Positions 13,841-26,199 of a stretch of 64,000 nucleotides of DNA are shown piece by piece (the stretch's first letter is position 1; every line of letters starts with the position of its first letter). The notes beneath the pieces are model-generated. The model worked only from the letters and a program-made list of their open reading frames with translations, made no database searches and had not been told where the DNA came from. The DNA is from Cycas panzhihuaensis (Eukaryota; Cycadophyta). A program made the translations under genes and the position numbers. Location: NCBI GenBank assembly GCA_023213395.1, contig CM041465.1, forward strand, positions 79,801,741 to 79,865,740. Direction: 5' to 3'.

Positions 13841-15044
13841 CATGTTGCAATTATGGAAAGCTACCTAGATTTTTTTTTTTTTTCTTGTCAGATCAAGTAC
13901 TCTCTCTACCCTATTAGAGATCGAGAAAAGACCTTTGCTTAGTACCCTCTCCATAGAGATAGAGGAATGGTACTAGGATAGTCCAAGAGTCGCGAGGGAA
14001 GGGAAATTTCTTCCCCTAAGTAATGCCAGTAATTTATCTTTCTACTTTTTATCTAGTTTTAATTTCATTTATATATCTTAATTTTTGCATTGAATTGTGT
14101 CTCAAGGGTAGATAACACCACTTGGTAGCTACCCTTCTTCCTTCCACCTCTTTTTTCTAGGTAGATAACACCATTGGATAGCCACCCAAGTAGTTACATA
14201 GAGACCCTGTATTGAGGGTCTTTAAATATCTTAGGGATCTGTCGTTCTAGCTAAGTGCATTGTGGCGTTTTCACCCCTTGCGTGAAGCACTAGAGATAAT
14301 ACTCTTGAACTAAGCCCTAGATAGAACCTGCCTATCAAAATGTGCTTCCATGTACCTTTGAGTATAGAGGAGGACCTCTTTATATCCTAAATCCTTCCTA
14401 GTGTAGATAAACTATCGACCTCTATACAAGTGGTTAATTGTTAGTGCCACGAAACTACCTGCACCAAACTTTTATAGTTTATTGGCATGCCTATAAGACC
14501 AAGGACACATTGCCTAGCGATGGGTAGGATACTCTGCTACACATACTCCACTTCCTTATTTAGATCACAAGTCACCTCATATTTTGAAGAGAGAGAGACA
14601 GAGAGAGAGAGAGAGAAGAATGAAGAAGGGAAAAAAAAGAGGGAGAAAGAAAGAAGAATGAATTCATAGTAAAAATTTATCCTTACAACTTATATACCTT
14701 ATTTCGATTAGCACGTTGTATTGGTTAGTTTGCACTACGTTAGTACATATAAGTAATTTTCACATTTTTTAGTACTTGGGTCACTACTAGGCCCCACCAC
14801 CCCTAACCCACCCCTACACTTCATCTGAACAAGCTTTTTGCACTCATCTGAGTGAACTTGGTATCTTGCTTATGTAAATTTTTGGGGTCAATAGGCTATA
14901 GACACCCCACAATCTCCCTATTTATCTCCTGCTCCACCCTTTAATAACTCCCTAATTCTTACATTACGTTCTTTCTTGATCTTTCCCATTTCATTCATTT
15001 CCCCTTTCTTTCTACCTATTCCAACCTCTTTATGCCTTTTCTCC
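13841..15044 (+). other. Untranslated leader of element C with GA repeat
   Basis: About 1.2 kb between primer site and gag. It contains two copies of a GGTAGATAACACCA-containing motif near 14107 and 14162 and a (GA)n tract near 14587-14616. The leader aligns with those of D, E and F, each of which also carries a GA tract at the same place. No credible gene; the open frame at 14487-14669 is chance. Confidence 0.75.
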
Positions 15045-16270
15045 ATAGCTCTTCCAAGATAAAATATACTTGAGACCCAAGTCACCAACATTTAGGAAAA
15101 AATTAAGCAAGATCTAGACCACTTGCATGAGGAGGTTAAAAATAAAGTAGCTGCCATACGGACAAAAGTTTAAATAAACATGTCAACCCTAGAATCTTAA
15201 GCTAATATATAATTAGAAATTCAAAAGATAAACAACATCTCTATTCAGTGACTAGTAACCCCCTCTTTAGTAGGCCCCACACTGCACCAAATCTTGACTC
15301 TGCCTCCACGCTAATAACAACCATTTCATTATAAGATCAACATACCCATTTGACCCTAATCTTAATAAGGACAATGCACAAGATCGATTAGTAAACTAGA
15401 GTCCTACTTTACATTCAACCCAATGTCAAGAAATGAATAACTTACATTTGCCTCCATTCACTTAGATGGGAAGGCACACAATTAGTTCTAATGGTGGAAG
15501 CAGGAGTATCCTTCTAGTTTACCTTGAGCACACTTCTCTACCTAATATTTTGAGTAGTATGAAGATATTTTGAACTAATCTTTTTTCACATAACCGATAC
15601 AGTTGAAACAAGTATCCTATGTCGAAGTATACACTGATGAGTTCTAATATTAATGTAATTGGGTTGATCGATAACTTGATAAACATATAGAGATAGATAC
15701 ATATGTATCTAGGCTCAAAGAGCATATCCAAATGCACTTAAATACAATATCCCTAGCCACTTTAAAAGATGCAATCAACATGGATAAAGTAATAGAAGAA
15801 AGGCCTCCTCTATTCAGATAAGATTCCATTTGGTTTCCATAATCTTGACAAGCTGATTATCAATGGGATACTACCTAGTCCCAAAGACTACGTCCAACTG
15901 ACTACCAATGATAGCACCCATGTCTAAAAGACATGCCATTTATATCTCTCGAGTAATGCATTGAAGAACCATCATCAAAATCCATCCACATCACTCCAGC
16001 AGAGACACAACATCATTAGGAAGCTAATCTATGTATGCAATGTTCTGAAAAATAGACCGTTGATCATGGTAGAATCTGTAAAGCCAGGAAGATGGTCTTT
16101 ACAATTGACCCTGACTTATCTTTAGAGGATGACCCTGAGATCAAGCATAACTATGATAATGAATCCTAAGACCACTCTACTAATGAGTTGCCTCCTAATC
16201 CCATACCTTAAGTTTCCTTATCAACTGTTACCTCCACCTCATGTCTCGAACCACTCCAAGTCAAAGGAAT
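15045..16270 (+). pseudogene. Element C gag
   Basis: Position and sequence align with the better preserved gag of D. The start codon is lost (ATA at 15045 where F has ATG GCT CCT). LETQV and LDH.HEEVKN motifs are visible near 15070-15140, and the zinc-knuckle equivalent (CMQC, then GHGRIC) near 16035-16085. Multiple stops and small deletions. Confidence 0.75.
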
Positions 16271-16650
16271 ACTTCAAAAGACCCCAATTATTATTTTGAT
16301 CGATGGTGGCACGTCACTAAATTTCATAGATATATCCATTGCCTGACAGATAAATCTTTATATAAAGCATAAGATAGGCTTCACCTGCTCCTTACTTGGT
16401 CATCACACCTTTCATTATGTAGGAACAATAAAAAACTCACAATTCACGTTAGCTCATATACCCTTATCTGTGATTTTTATGCCTTATCCATAGGTGGGTC
16501 AGATGCAATTCTTGATGTATAGTGGCTCCAAACTCTAGGAACTTATAGCACTAATAAATCACCCACATCCCCATTCATTATGTTCAAAGATCACATGGGT
16601 TGCTCACATAAACTTTATGGGATTTAAGCCCCCCTAACAAAGTAATCTCA
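16271..16650 (+). pseudogene. Element C aspartic protease
   Basis: Active-site region reads IILIDGGTSLNFID near 16290-16330, the counterpart of the IDSGSTHNFI motif of chromovirus proteases; the second active-site residue is Gly instead of Ser. The GGSDAILDV-type motif near 16495-16520 marks the C-terminal half. Broken by stops. Confidence 0.8.
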
Positions 16651-16739
16651 CCAACTTGAATGCACCGATAACTCAATAGTAATATAGGATACATTGTTTG
16701 TCACAACCATATCTAGGCCCTTTTCAGCATTGACCTTGA

Positions 16740-18090
16740 TATCCAGTAATTATTAGATCGATACTAATCTGTGTTTGCTATGTTACCTACTGACCCCCTA
16801 CCTAATCGAGGTTGTTATCATACTATTGAGTTACAAAATTCATATGACCCAATTAGCCTTCGATCGTATAGGAACTCCTTTTTTGAAAAAAATGAAATAA
16901 AAAAAATCACAAGGGAATTGTTGAATATGGGCATCATCCAACCTAGTAAAAGCTCGTATGTGACATTTATCGTTCTAGTTTACAAAAAAGATGGCTCTTT
17001 CTAATTTTGCGTTGACTATTACGCGTTCAATAAAATCACCATAAAAAATAAGTTCCCAATGCCACGAATCGATGACATGTTAGATGAGATTTATGGTGCC
17101 GCAATTTTTACCAAACTTGATTTATAGTTTGGATATTACCAAATCCCTATCTTACTAGAGGTTCAACATAAAATAACTTTTCAAACCTACCATAACCACT
17201 TTGAGTTCCAACTCATGCCCTTTATCCTATGTAATGGTCTGACTACCTTTCAAGCCCTTATGAATAAGATCTTTTCCCCATACCTACAAAAATTTATCGT
17301 CATATTCTTTGATGATATTCTTATCTATAGCTCAAACATACTTGCTCACATCCTACATCTAGAAATGGTCCTTAAGTCCTGGCTGAGAATATATTGAATG
17401 CTAAACTCTTGAAATATGAGTTTGGGAAATCTAAACTATAATACCTTGATCATATTATATCCTACGTAGGGGTTTTGGTGGATCTCGATAAAATTTATGT
17501 CATCACTAATTAGCCAACCCCAAAAATCCTTACCCAATTGTAGGCTTTACTAGGGCTTACCAAATTTTATCGTCATTCATTCATAATTATACCACACTAA
17601 CCACCCCTTTAACCCACTTACTTAGGAAGGATTCCTTTCAATGGTCTCCCTCAGCCAATGCGGCTTTCCTTCATCTAAAGGATTTCATGATAACCACCCT
17701 AGTATTGGCCTCACCTAACTTTACTAACCTATTCCAATTAGAATATGATACCTTTGGGTTTAGATTGGGTGGAGTCTTAATGCAAGACTTCTATCCAATC
17801 ACCTTCGAAATTCAATGACTCAAAGATCATAAATGTAGATTATCTACCTATCAAAAAGAAATACAAGCTATCCTTCATGATGTCAATAAATGATGACTGT
17901 ATCTACTTGGTTTTAAATTTACTATCCTCACTGATTATCATAGCCTTTGCTACTTACTAGATCAACTCATCCTCTCAGAAGAGTAGGTTAAATGGATCGA
18001 CTGCCTTCAAGTCTTGGTTTTATAATCATATATGAAAATGGAAAAGATAATATTATGTTAAATGCTCTCTCAAGGATACCTCCCCTACAC
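16740..18090 (+). pseudogene. Element C reverse transcriptase and RNase H
   Basis: RT: ELLNMGIIQPSKS near 16915, VYKKDGSF at 16978-17001, [18 protein letters not shown] near 17012, FTKLDL then GYYQIPI near 17110, MPF.LCN at 17215, and the catalytic FFDDILIYSS at 17305-17330. RNase H: FQLEYDTFGF near 17735 (first Asp), STYQKEIQAIL near 17850 (Glu), ILTDYHSL near 17925 (Asp). The frame shifts at least once and contains several TAG/TGA codons. The intact FFDD contrasts with the altered boxes of D, E and F. Confidence 0.9.
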
Positions 18091-18269
18091 TTGACAATAA
18101 CACTTATCACACTGAGGACCCCACCATTCATGCCATTTCTTCCCTGCAACCGATGTGGATATAGGATTTAGCCATGGCTAACTAATTCTAACTAGATTTC
18201 TCACACTAGGTTGATAAGGTCCACACTCATAAGGATTGGTCCATCCATAACAATTTTCTTTTATACTAA

Positions 18270-19560
18270 AATCACATATTCATTCACCCCCACTAATCTT
18301 TTATTCTTTAAATTTTATTAGAATATCATTCTACCCATCTTGGTCATCATTTTGGTTTCGATAAAACTTATCGTAATATATGATATGATTTATTTTGGCG
18401 AGAAATAAAATCCACCATCCTTACCTTTATCTCTAAATGTGACACATGCCATTGTAACAAAGCTGATATGAAACCCCAACTAAGCCTCATTCAACCATTG
18501 CACATCCCACAAGGTAAATGGAAAGATATTGCCATGGAATTTATAAAAAGCTTACCGTTATCTACCAGATCTGACTCTATTTTAGTAGTCATAGATAGGT
18601 TGATAAAATATGCCCACTTCTTACCTATCCATATAACCTATAAGGTTCCACGTATGGATGACATTTTCCTCTAGACAATATTTCACTTGTAAGGTTTTCC
18701 ATCCACTATCATATGTGACTGAGATCCTAAATTCACTAGCTCCTTTTGGCAGGAGCTATTTCATGCATCAAGAACATTATTTAATATGAGTTTGGTATAC
18801 CATCCATAGACCAATGGCCAATTAGAGGTCCTTAATAAAACTCTAAAGACCTACTTATGTTTCTTTGTATCTAACCACTAGTCTAAATGGATATCATGGC
18901 TAGCCCTAGTTGAGTATTAGTATAATTCCTCACATCATTTAACCATTGGAATATTTCCATTTTTGGCTCTCTACAGGTATCCCTGTCATCACCTCACATC
19001 TTAGCTACCAACCTCTGCATGATAATAGTACAACAAAAGTTGTAGCACATGGATTAAATTCTCCATACCCTTAAATAAAACCTGTTCATGGCCTAAAATC
19101 AAATGAAATAATTAGTAGACTACCACCATTCTGATTGCTTATTCAATATTGGTAATCTTGTATTCCTTCGTTTACAACCTTATAAGAAGTAATCCCTTTG
19201 CCATCATAAGAATCATAAACTTAGCCCTCGATATTATGGGCCCTATAAACTCCTCAAATGTATTAGCGAAGCTGTATATGCTCTCAACCTTCCCCCCACC
19301 ACCAATGTCTATATTATTTTTCAAGTATCTTGTATTTAAAAGTTTCTTAGAAAAACCCATATCTCCTACATAACCCTACCAATTTTGGATAAAGAGTAAA
19401 CTCTAATTGTACCTCCATGACGTATACTAGCTAGTAGATAATGTTGTCTCCAGAATTGGTCTATTTCATAATATTTAATACAGTGGGCAAATTGTAACTT
19501 TGACAAAACAACTTGGGAATTTGATGATTTTATCAAGTAGCATTGCATCTGGACTCAACA
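18270..19560 (+). pseudogene. Element C integrase with C-terminal chromodomain
   Basis: Zinc region ends in CDTCHCNKAD near 18440. Catalytic core: DSILVVIDRL near 18575 (Asp), ICD*DPKFTSSFWQEL near 18712 (Asp, with CGA to TGA stop), GQLEVLNKTL near 18818 (Glu). The GPY-type segment KLSPRYYGPYKLL near 19215 is followed by FQVS. The chromodomain occupies about 19380-19545, ending in TTWEFDDFIK. Chromodomains bind histone marks and steer integration in chromoviruses. Three catalytic residues are present but the frame has stops. Confidence 0.87.
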
Positions 19561-19564
19561 TCTC

Positions 19565-19575
19565 AGGGGGGGACC
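19565..19575 (+). promoter_or_regulatory. Polypurine tract of element C
   Basis: AGGGGGGGACC directly before the 3' LTR start at 19576; primes plus-strand DNA synthesis. It is AAGGGAGGCAACC in D. Confidence 0.75.
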
Positions 19576-19814
19576 TATTACATAACTCATCTTGCTAAGT
19601 TATATAAAATACTATTATACAAAGAGCTACTAGGAGGTTAAGAGATAAGGTTAATTAGAGAACTTTATGCACAAGCTAATAAATTAGCTAATGGTATGCA
19701 AGGCCGCTATGTTGTCTAATAGAATGTAAGGCCACTTGGGTCACCAATAGGATTATATACAAAAGACCCTCTTTTGTCTATATAAATATCATAGATTATA
19801 AAAAATAGTTAGGT
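19576..19814 (+). repeat. 3' LTR of element C, left piece
   Basis: Aligns with the first 239 bases of the C 5' LTR and stops at TAGTTAGGT, where element D begins. The last five bases TAGGT are one copy of the D target duplication. Confidence 0.93.
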
Positions 19815-20229
19815 TGTTACATAACTCATCTTACTAAGTTATGTAAAACACTATTATGCATAGAGCTATCAAGAGGTTAAGAGATAAGATTAATTATGGA
19901 ACTTCGTGTAAGAGTGGATAAATTGACCAATAGTATGCAATGTTGCTATGTTATCCAATAGAATGTAAGGTTGCTTAGGCCACTAATAGGATTATATGCA
20001 AAAGACCCTCTTTTGTTTATATAAGGGTCATAGATTGTAAAAGAGGGTTAACTTGATGTTACATTTGTAAAGATTGTGCTACGGTACTCTTTATTTTTTG
20101 TGATCAATTCACACTCTTATGTTCTTGTGAGATTTTTTGATGACTTGCTTACCTTATTAGATAAAATAAAATGTTTATAATTATAATTATTTGCTATTTT
20201 AAGGAGCACATGTTAGAGGATACGTCCTA
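19815..20229 (+). repeat. 5' LTR of element D (415 bp)
   Basis: TGTTACATAACTC...TACGTCCTA. Aligns along its length with the C, E and F LTRs and ends two bases before the primer site. Confidence 0.95.
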
Positions 20230-20231
20230 CG

Positions 20232-20243
20232 TGGTATCAAAGT
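20232..20243 (+). promoter_or_regulatory. Primer-binding site of element D
   Basis: TGGTATCAAAGT, an initiator-Met-tRNA-like site identical to that of C. Confidence 0.87.
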
Positions 20244-21524
20244 TGCATTGTGATTATGGGAAGCTACCCAAAAAATTAATTTTTTTTTCTCTTAATAGAT
20301 CGACTACTCTCTCTACCTTAGTAGAGATTGAGGAAAGACCTTCTCTTAGTACTCTCTCTACAGAGATTAAGGAATGGTACTAGGATATTCCAAGAGTCAT
20401 GAGAGAAGAGGGATTCCTTCCCCTAGGTAATACTAATAATTTATCTTTCTACTTTTCATCTAGTTTTAATTTCATTTCTATATTTCAATTTCTATGTTGA
20501 ATTGTATCTCAAGGGTAGATAACACTACTAAGCAGCTACCCAAGTAGTTAGGTAGAGACCTTGTATTGGGGGTCTTCAAATATCAAAAGGATCTATCATT
20601 TTGGCTAAGCACATCGTGGCTTTTCTGTCCCTTATATGAAGGACTAGAGATAACAATCTTGAACTAAGCCCTAGACAGAACTTGGCTAAGGAAATGTACC
20701 TCCACGTACCTTCAGGTATATAAGAGGAACTCTTTAGGTCCTAAATCCTTCCAAGCATAGGCAAACTATCGACCGTTGAAGTCTTATAGTATAGTGGTTA
20801 ATGGTTAGTATCCTAAAGCTAGTTGCCCTGAACTTCTACAGTTTATTGATAGGCTTATAAGACCAAGAATATATTATCTAGTGGTTGGTAGGATGCTCTA
20901 ATATATATATTCCACTTCCTGATCCAGATTACAAGTGACCTCATATTTTGAAAAAAGAAAAAAAAATTCTCTTACTACTTAAACTCAAAAACTGTTAGTA
21001 CAGTCAGACTCACCACAAAAAAAAAAAAAAAAATACAGAGAGAGAGAGAGAAAAGAAGAAGAACAAAAACAAAGGAAAGAAAAAAGAAGGAGAAGAAAAA
21101 AAAAAAAAAAGTCACTCTTCACGCTGTAAGTTCATAACTAAAAAAATTACCCTTACGACTTATATACCTCATTTCAATCAATACATAGTACTAGTTAGTT
21201 TGCACTAGGTTACTACATACCAGTAATTTTTACATTTTTCAGTACCTAGGTCACTGGTGGGTACTACCACCCCCAACCCACCTCTACACTATATATATAT
21301 CCCATTTCAATGAGATTTCCGTACTTATTCAAGTGAACTTGATATCTTGCTTATATAAATTTTTGGGGTCAATAGGCTATAAACACCCCATAATCTCCCT
21401 ATTTACCCCCTTCTCTTCCCCTTAACAACTCCTTAATTCTTACGTCCTATTCTTTCTTGATCTTTCCCACTTTATTTATCCCCCCTTCTTTCTACCTATT
21501 CCCGCCTCTTTATGCCTTTTCACC
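20244..21524 (+). other. Untranslated leader of element D with A and GA tracts
   Basis: Aligns with the C leader. Carries poly(A) stretches near 21016-21033 and 21097-21110 and (GA)n at 21036-21052. No gene seen. Confidence 0.75.
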
Positions 21525-22700
21525 ATGGATCCTCTAAGTAATAGTGATAAAATCTCAGCACTTGAGACCCAAGTCATCAATATTCAAGAAAAAATCAAGC
21601 AAGATTTAGACCACATACATGAGGAGGTTAAAAATGAAGTAGCTGCTATATGAATAGAATTTCACACAAATATATCAACCTTGGAATCTCAGTCTAATAT
21701 ACAATGGGTACTTTAAAGGTTGAACAACATCTCTCATTAGCCACTAGCAACCTCCTCCTCAGTTGGCCCTACACAGGAACAAACCTTGATTTCAACTCCA
21801 TGTAAACAACAACCATTTTATTATAAGATCAACATACCTACATTTGGTCTAGATCTTAACAAGGACAATTTGTGAAGTTGGATTAGTAAACTAGAGTCCT
21901 ACTTTACACTTAACCTAATGTTAGTAAATAAATAACTTACATTTACTTCCATCTACTTAGATGGGAAGGCATACCATTGGTTCTAATGGTGGAAGCAGGA
22001 GTACCCTTCTAGTCAATCTTAGGTACACTTCTCTACCTGTTTTCTTGAATAATATATAGATACTTAGAATTGATTTTTTTCACATAATTGACATGGTTGA
22101 AATAAGTATCCTCTATTGAAGTATACAGTGATGAGTTCTAATCTCTATAGAATTAGATTAATTAACAACTTGATAAACAGATAGAGATAGATACATATGT
22201 GTTAAGGCTTAAAGAATGCATTCAAATGTACCTGAAGATGGTATCCCTATTTATTCTAAAAGATGAAAGCAACATGGATAAAGTAGTTGAAGTAGAGTTT
22301 GCCTTAGAAATACCTCCTCCATTTAGATGAGACTCTACCTAGCTTCCATGATCTTGACAAGTTGATACTGCCTAGTCCCAAAGACCACACCCAACTAACT
22401 ACCAATGATCGCGTCCATGACTAGATGACATGCCATCTACATCTCTCAAGAAGCATACTGAGGAACTATCCTTAAAGTCCATCCACATCACTCTAGCAGA
22501 GGCACAACATCATCAGGAAGCTGGTCTATGTATGCAATGTTTTAAAAAATAGACCTTTGGTCATGGTAGAATCTGCAAAGCTAGGAAGATGGTCTTTACA
22601 AGTGGCCCTGACTTATCTTTAGAGGATGACTTTGAGACCAAACACAACTATGATGATGAACCTTAAGACCATTCTACTAACGAGTTGCCTCCAAATCCTA
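21525..22700 (+). pseudogene. Element D gag
   Basis: The ATG at 21525 sits in a good plant context (ACCATGG) and opens with MDPLSNSDKISALETQV, followed by an amphipathic stretch with Glu/Lys/Ile, probably coiled coil; the first stop is a TGA near 21651. The best-preserved later landmark is the zinc knuckle near 22530-22585: CMQCFKK, a stop, then FGHGRICKARK, matching the CxxC...GHxxxCK pattern of chromovirus gag. Several stops and frame breaks. The nucleocapsid would package element RNA. Confidence 0.82.
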
Positions 22701-22759
22701 AACATGAAGTTTTCTTATCAATTATTACCTCCTCCACATGTCTTAAACTGCTTCAAGTC

Positions 22760-23160
22760 AAAGGAATACTTTAAAAAAACCCAATCACCATTTTGATTGA
22801 TGGTGGTGTGTCACTAAATTTTATCAAGATATCCATTTCTCGACAACTAAATCTTTATATAGAACCTAAAACAAGCTTTACTTGCTCCTTACCTAGTCAT
22901 CACACCCTTCACTGGGCAGGAACAATAAAAAACCTTACAGTTTACACTAGCTCATATACATTTGTCTCTGATTTTTATGCCCTATCCATAGGTGGGTCAG
23001 ATATAATTCTTGTCATATAATGGCTCCAAACTCTAGGAACTTGTAGCACCAATAACTCACCCACAGCCCCATTCATTATGTTCAAAGATCATATGGGTCT
23101 TTCATATAAACTTTATAGGATGCAAGGCCCCCCCAAAAAAGTAATCTCACCCACCTGAAT
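22760..23160 (+). pseudogene. Element D aspartic protease (first copy)
   Basis: Open for 75 codons from 22793. ILIDGGVSLNFIKISIS near 22785-22835 is the active-site block (DGG instead of DSG). YALSIGGSDIILV near 22978 is the C-terminal conserved block. The tandem duplication starts at 22976 inside this domain, so only its C-terminal part recurs at 24421. Confidence 0.85.
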
Positions 23161-24420
23161 GCACCAATAGCTCAATGGTAATATAGGTTACATTATTAGT
23201 CTTAATTATATCTAGGCCCCTTCTAACATTCACCCTGATATCCAGTAAGTATTGGAATGATACCAATCTATATTTGCTCAGTTACCTACTAGGCCCTTGC
23301 TCGATCGAGGTTGTTATTATACTATTGAGTTATAAAATTCACATGACCTGATTAGTCTTCAACCATATAGGAACTCCTATTTTTAAAAAAATAAAATCAA
23401 AAAAATCATGAGGGAATTGTTGGACATGGGCATCATCCAACTAAGTAAAAGCTCGTATGCGACACCCATTATTGTAGTTTGTAAAAAGGATGGCTCTTTC
23501 TAACTTTACATTGACTATCATACACTCAATAAGATCACCATAAAAAATAAGTTCTCCTTGCCATGAATCAATGAAATTTTAGATGAGATCCATGGTGTCA
23601 CAATTTTTACCAAACTCAATTTGCAATTAGGATATTACCAAATCCTTATCTTACTAGAGGATCAACATAAAATGGTTTTCTGAACCTACCATGGTTACTT
23701 TGAGTTATAGATCATGCCCTTTGGCCTATGTAATACTTTGGCCACCTTTCAAGCCCTCATGAATAAGATCTTTTTCCCATACCTACGAAAATTTGTCATT
23801 GACTTCTTCAACAATATTCTTATCTATAGCTCAAACATGCCTACTCACATCCCACATTTAGAAACGGTCCTTCAAATCCTGGCTGAGAATAAACTATATG
23901 TTAAACTCTCCAAATGTGAGTTTGGGAAATCTAAACTACAATACCTTAGTCATATTATATCATTTGCAGAGATTCGGGTGGATCCCAATAAAATTTCTGT
24001 CATCATTAATTGGCCAACCCCAAAAATCCTTACCCAATTGCAGGCTTTCCTAGGGCTTATTAGATTTTATCATTAGTTCATTTAAAATTATGCCACACAA
24101 ACCACCCCTTTAACCCACTTACTTAGGAAGGATTCCTTTCAATGGTCTCTCTCATCCAATGAGGTCTTCCTCCATCTCAAGGAGGTCATGACAACCACCC
24201 CAATTTGGGACTCACCTAACTTTACTCATCCTTTCCAATTAGAATGCAATGCCTTTTGGTTTGGACTAGGTGTAGTCTTAGTGCAAGACTTCCACCTCAT
24301 CATCTTTGAAAGTCAAAAACTCAAAGATCATGAGCGTAGACTGTCCACCTATTAAAAAGAAATATGGGCCATCCTTTATGTTGTTAACAAATGGTGATGG
24401 TATATACTTGGTTCTAAATT
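22976..24420 (+). repeat. Internal tandem duplication in D pol, unit 1
   Basis: Unit of 1445 bases from TATGCCCTATCC (protease end) through RT to GTTCTAAATT in RNase H. The following unit starts TATGCCCTGTCC at 24421. The sequences joined at the boundary share a short ATTTA/ATTTT-TATGCCC overlap. Confidence 0.95.
23250..24420 (+). pseudogene. Element D RT and partial RNase H, first copy
   Basis: RT motifs: CKKDGSF near 23480, MPFGLCNTLATFQALMNKI at 23714, and the catalytic box as FFNNILIYSS near 23804-23828: both catalytic Asp codons changed to Asn. The thumb/connection region KCEFGKSKLQYLSHIIS is near 23910. RNase H begins near 24120 and is cut at 24420 by the duplication. The frame is open for 120 codons over 23714-24076. 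Confidence 0.9.
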
Positions 24421-25859
24421 TATGCCCTGTCCATAGGTGGGTCAGATACAATTCTTGGCATACAATAGCTCCAAACTCTAGGAACTTGTAACACCAATAA
24501 CTCACCCATAACTCCATTCATTATGTTCAAAGATCATATAGGTCTTTCATATAAACTTTATAGGATGCAAGCCCCCCCAAACAAAGTAATCTCACCTACC
24601 TGAATGCACCAATAATTCAACGGTAATATAGGTTACATTGTTAGTCTTAACTATATCTAGGCCCCTTCTAGCATTCACCCTGATATCTAGTAAGTATTGG
24701 AATAATACCAATCTATATTTGCTCAATTACCTACTAGGCCCTTGCTCAATTGAGATTGTTATTATATTATTGAGTTATAAAATTCACATGACCTGATTAG
24801 TCTTTGACCATATAGGAACTCCTATTTTCAAAAAAATAAAATCAAAAAAATCATGAGGGAATTGTTGGACATCGACACCATCAAACCTAGTAAAAGCTTG
24901 TATGTGATACCCATCATTTTAGTTCGTAAAAAGGATGGCTCTTTCTGACTTTACATTGACTATCACGTGCTCAATAAAATCACCATAAAAAATAAGTTCC
25001 CCAAGCCATGAATCGATGACATATTAGATGAGATCCATGGTGTTGTAATTTTTACCAAACTCAATTTACAATTAGGATATTACCAAATCCTTATCTTGTT
25101 GGAGGATCAATATAAAATTATTTTCTGAACCTACCATGGTCACTTTGAGTTCTAGATCATGCCCTTTGGCCTATGTAATGTTTTGGCTACCTTTCAGGCC
25201 TTCATGAATAAGATCTTTTTCCCATACCTACAAAAAATTATCATCGACTTCTTCAATGATATTCTTATCTATAGCTCAAATATGCCTACTCACATCCCGC
25301 ATCTAGAAACTATCCTTCAAATCCTAACTGAGAATAAACTATATGCTAAACTCTCCAAATGTGAGTTTGGGAAATCTAAACTATAATACCTTAGTCATAC
25401 TATATCATTTATAGAGGTTTGGGTGGATCCCAATAAAATTTTTGTCATCATCAATTGGCCAACACCAAAAATCCTTACCCAATTATAAGCTTTCCTAGGG
25501 CTTATTAGATTTTATCGTTAGTTCATTCAAAATTATGCCACACTAACCACCCCTTTAACCCACTTACTTAGGAAGGATTCCTTTCAATGGTCTCTCTCAT
25601 CTAATGAAGTCTTCCTGCATCTCAAGGAGCTCATGACAACCACCCCAATTTGGGCCTCACCTAACTTTACTCATCCTTTAAAATGTGATGCCTCTTGGTT
25701 TGGACTAGGTGTAGTCTTAATGCAAGACTTCTACCCCATCATCTTTAAAAGTTCAAAACTCAAAGATCATGAGTGTAGATTGTCCACATATTAAAAAGAA
25801 ATATGGGCCATCCTTCATGTTCTTAACAAATGGTGACGGTATATACTTGGTTCTAAATT
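24421..25859 (+). repeat. Internal tandem duplication in D pol, unit 2
   Basis: Second unit, 1439 bases. Hand count over about 300 aligned RT bases gives about 27 differences from unit 1. Unit 2 continues without break into the rest of RNase H and integrase, so it is the junction-side copy. Confidence 0.95.
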
Positions 25860-26030
25860 TACTATCCTTATTAATCATCATAGCCTTCGCTACTTACTAG
25901 ATTAATATGTCCTCTCAGAAAAGCAGGCTAAATGGGTTGACTACCTCCAAAATTTTAACTTTATAATCACATATAAAAAGGAGAAAGATGATATTATATT
26001 AGATGCTCTATTAAGGCTACCTTCCTTTAC
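24690..26030 (+). pseudogene. Element D RT and RNase H, second copy
   Basis: RT: RKKDGSF near 24926, MPFGLCNVLATFQAFMNKI at 25159, catalytic box FFNDILIYSS near 25249-25275 (first Asp lost, second kept). RNase H: LKCDASWFGLGVVLMQDF near 25678 (first Asp), a TY*KEIWAIL-like block near 25788 (Glu, with a stop), then a TILINHHSL-like block near 25862 where Asn replaces the Asp seen in C. Stops throughout. Confidence 0.9.
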
Positions 26031-26199
26031 ACTTGATGATAACACCTATCACACTAAGGATCCCACCATTCATGTCATTTATTCCTCATAACCAACGTGG
26101 ATATATGACTTAGCCATGACTAACCAATCCTAACTAGATTTCTAACACTAGGCTAATAAGGACCATACTCATAAGGATTGGTCCATCCATAACAATCTT

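Noticed and set aside
19576-20229. Tandem LTR pair interpreted as a recombination product
   Set aside because: The missing half of the first LTR is found at 27913-28094 with a target duplication, so nesting explains it fully.
22976-25859. Two separate nested elements instead of one with a duplication
   Set aside because: There is no LTR, primer site or TSD between the units, and subtracting one unit returns D to the family length.
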